DNA from: Erythrocercus mccallii
Taxonomy: Eukaryota; Chordata; Aves; Passeriformes; Dicruridae
NCBI GenBank assembly: GCA_013397435.1
Contig: VZRG01000761.1
Coordinates: forward strand, 115,492 to 179,491
Length of the DNA stretch: 64,000 nucleotides
Direction: 5' to 3'
Shown: piece by piece, positions 62,266 through 64,000 of the stretch
How positions within the stretch are numbered: position 1 is the stretch's first letter
Layout of the letters: every line of letters begins with the position of its first letter
Program-made: the position numbers and the translations under genes
The notes under the pieces: model-generated
Databases searched by the model: none
What the model was told of the DNA's origin: nothing
What the model saw: only the letters and a program-made list of their open reading frames with translations

Positions 62266-64000
62266 TGAAATCACTGTGGTGATTAGCTGCAAATACTGCT
62301 TTTTGCAATAGGTTTGGTGTGCAAGCAAACAAAGGACCGTTCTCCAGTGCACTGCAGACAGTATGATTGTGTACTTCACAGATATCATCCTGCAATCACT
62401 TTTTCATTACTGGCTTAAACATAACTTTTGATAGTGCTGAGAGAAAAGAGTGGCCTGCGATGGGAAGCACTAGTTCCCTTACCTGGGACACAGTATTTCT
62501 TCCCCTGCAGACATATTGATTACTGAAGGGCTGCTGAATGAATGAGGTGCTACTCGGCATGAGCATGGCTGGAACAAGCCCTGTATAATTAAAGAAAGGC
62601 ACAAATGACCTGTCCAAAAACTTACAGTGACTCTCCTACAGCATTGTAATTCATAGCCAGGTGCACTTGTTTCACTTTTTCTCTGCTATAGGTGAAAAAA
62701 CACAGCTGAAGGGTAGCAAATGTACAAAAAAGGAAGGAATTGTTTTTAGAGCTAGGGGATACTGGGGAAAAAAATCCAACACCTACTGTCTCCTCAACCA
62801 GCAGCTAAGGCATCTGGTGTGAAACCTGCCTTTGAGATCATTATAGCTGAGCTGTAATGCTACACAAGCTCCTCAAGAACAGTAAAAGGTCTACAGAAAT
62901 GGCAGAGCTGACCAAATAACTTGCAGGGTTGTAAAAGGCAGAAATGGAAAGCAGAGTCTGTTCTCTGTATGCATAGTGAGCAGATTACGTAGTCATGGCT
63001 GAGGGAGATTTAGATTAGATGTGTTTTGAACGTCAGAAAATAATCGCTGTGCTTCTACTATGGCTCATTTTTCAAGGCTAGACAAAGACGGACAAGAAAA
63101 AGGTAGAAGTGTTCTCTCACCTTGAAGAACAAGAAGACACTGGATGATCTCTTAAAGTACCTTTTCATCTTTTTTTTAATTACTATTTTAATCTAGCATT
63201 GCATTGATACGGCCTTAGCCCCTGGAAATCACAAAATTCCCATCCAGAGAGAACAGGAATCCTTATGTTGAGAAGGAAGCAGTGGAAGTGCATCTGTGCT
63301 ACTGCTCTGTTGGGTTCCTCATGAAGAAAGGTGTTTGTACAAAGAGGAATAAAGGGGCATTGAGCAAGCACTCAGAACTTTTTTAATCACATCGGTTAAA
63401 ATCTGTGATGCTTCACAGCACCCTTACTTGCCTTGCTGGGATGTAGATTTTTAAGGCATGAAGTTGGAATAGTGGAAGAAGAAAAGCAGCTCTGCACAGC
63501 AAACAGGAACATTGCAGGATGTCAAGACAACCTAGTATGAATGACTGAGTAAATTAAAGGTAAGGAAGTATTTTTAAAACCAATACAATAGCAAGGAGAT
63601 TTTTAAATTCATAGTCCTGGACTGTGACACTATAGAAGAGGAAACAAGGCTGAAGATAAATTTCTGTTCTGACATCCCATTGTTCTGGTAAATCAGCTTG
63701 GTTTTTTTCAGCATGGGGTGATGAGTAGACAGAGAATAAGGTGGTAGACATGCAAAGAAATATGGCAAGACAATCACACCCAGCCACATAACAGCATGTG
63801 CCATTACAACTGTAACCAAAATACATGGAAGCAGGAAAGATAAAAATGTTTCAAAGGGATTCCCAACTGCTCCCAAGGCAAGGACTTGGACCAGGTCTCT
63901 AAGATAAATGATTGAGAAAGATACAATCTATTCCTGATTTTCTCAGAAGCCTTTGATGTGGTAGTGCAAATCATTTCCTCTTTTTTGCCTCAGTTTCTCC
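62266..64000. other. unique non-coding stretch to the window end
   Basis: No gene or named repeat is seen. Frames of 60-100 codons on the minus strand (62396-62617, 63183-63371, 63554-63876) have no known domain. Confidence 0.55.

Noticed and set aside
1..64000. Prokaryotic features: operons, CRISPR, toxin systems, phage genes
   Set aside because: Gene density, codon structure, CpG depletion and vertebrate retroelements all show this is animal nuclear DNA; no such features are present.

Overview
This window looks like nuclear DNA from a bird, most likely a passerine. Four things point that way. (1) A SINE at about 808-950 has a decayed tRNA-Ile-like head fused to a CR1 3' tail, the architecture of the passerine family TguSINE1. 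(2) A CR1 LINE at 43.4-44.2 kb has avian-type sequence. (3) A solo LTR of passerine type lies at 3944-4495. (4) Interspersed repeats are sparse and most of the window is CpG-poor. I found no exon, no conserved protein gene and no structural RNA gene. I read the window as intron or intergenic DNA. The many 60-210 codon open frames look like chance frames, antisense repeat frames or relics of mobile elements; several of the longest do not start with ATG.

Layout: 0-11.3 kb carries the SINE (+), the solo LTR (-), a relic of the C-terminal part of an L1-clade LINE protein (9744-10178, +) and an ancient L3/CR1-type tail near 11.15 kb. From 11.3 to 43.4 kb the DNA is mostly unique. It holds simple repeats, a near-perfect 40-bp fold-back hairpin (18079-18118), two possible old palindromic repeats (about 19.2 and 26.2 kb) and one CpG-rich block (27.87-28.32 kb), the best candidate promoter or enhancer. 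From 43.4 to 44.2 kb lies the antisense CR1. Another homeodomain-site-rich stretch sits at 50.46-50.60 kb.

From 52.3 to 59.1 kb there is a cluster of very old, broken mobile-element relics, all on the minus strand: an ancient CR1 (52.3-52.7), a possible pogo/Tigger-type transposase fragment (53.65-53.83), a clear L1-clade reverse-transcriptase fragment with its YADD box (54.55-55.13) and a possible hAT transposase fragment (58.92-59.08). A 33-bp perfect hairpin lies at 56351-56383. The rest, to 64 kb, is unique DNA.

The most surprising content is the L1-type coding remains, because bird genomes are dominated by CR1 and generally regarded as having lost active L1. No gene system, operon or working element can be claimed. 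All family assignments come from reading the sequence and were not checked against a database.
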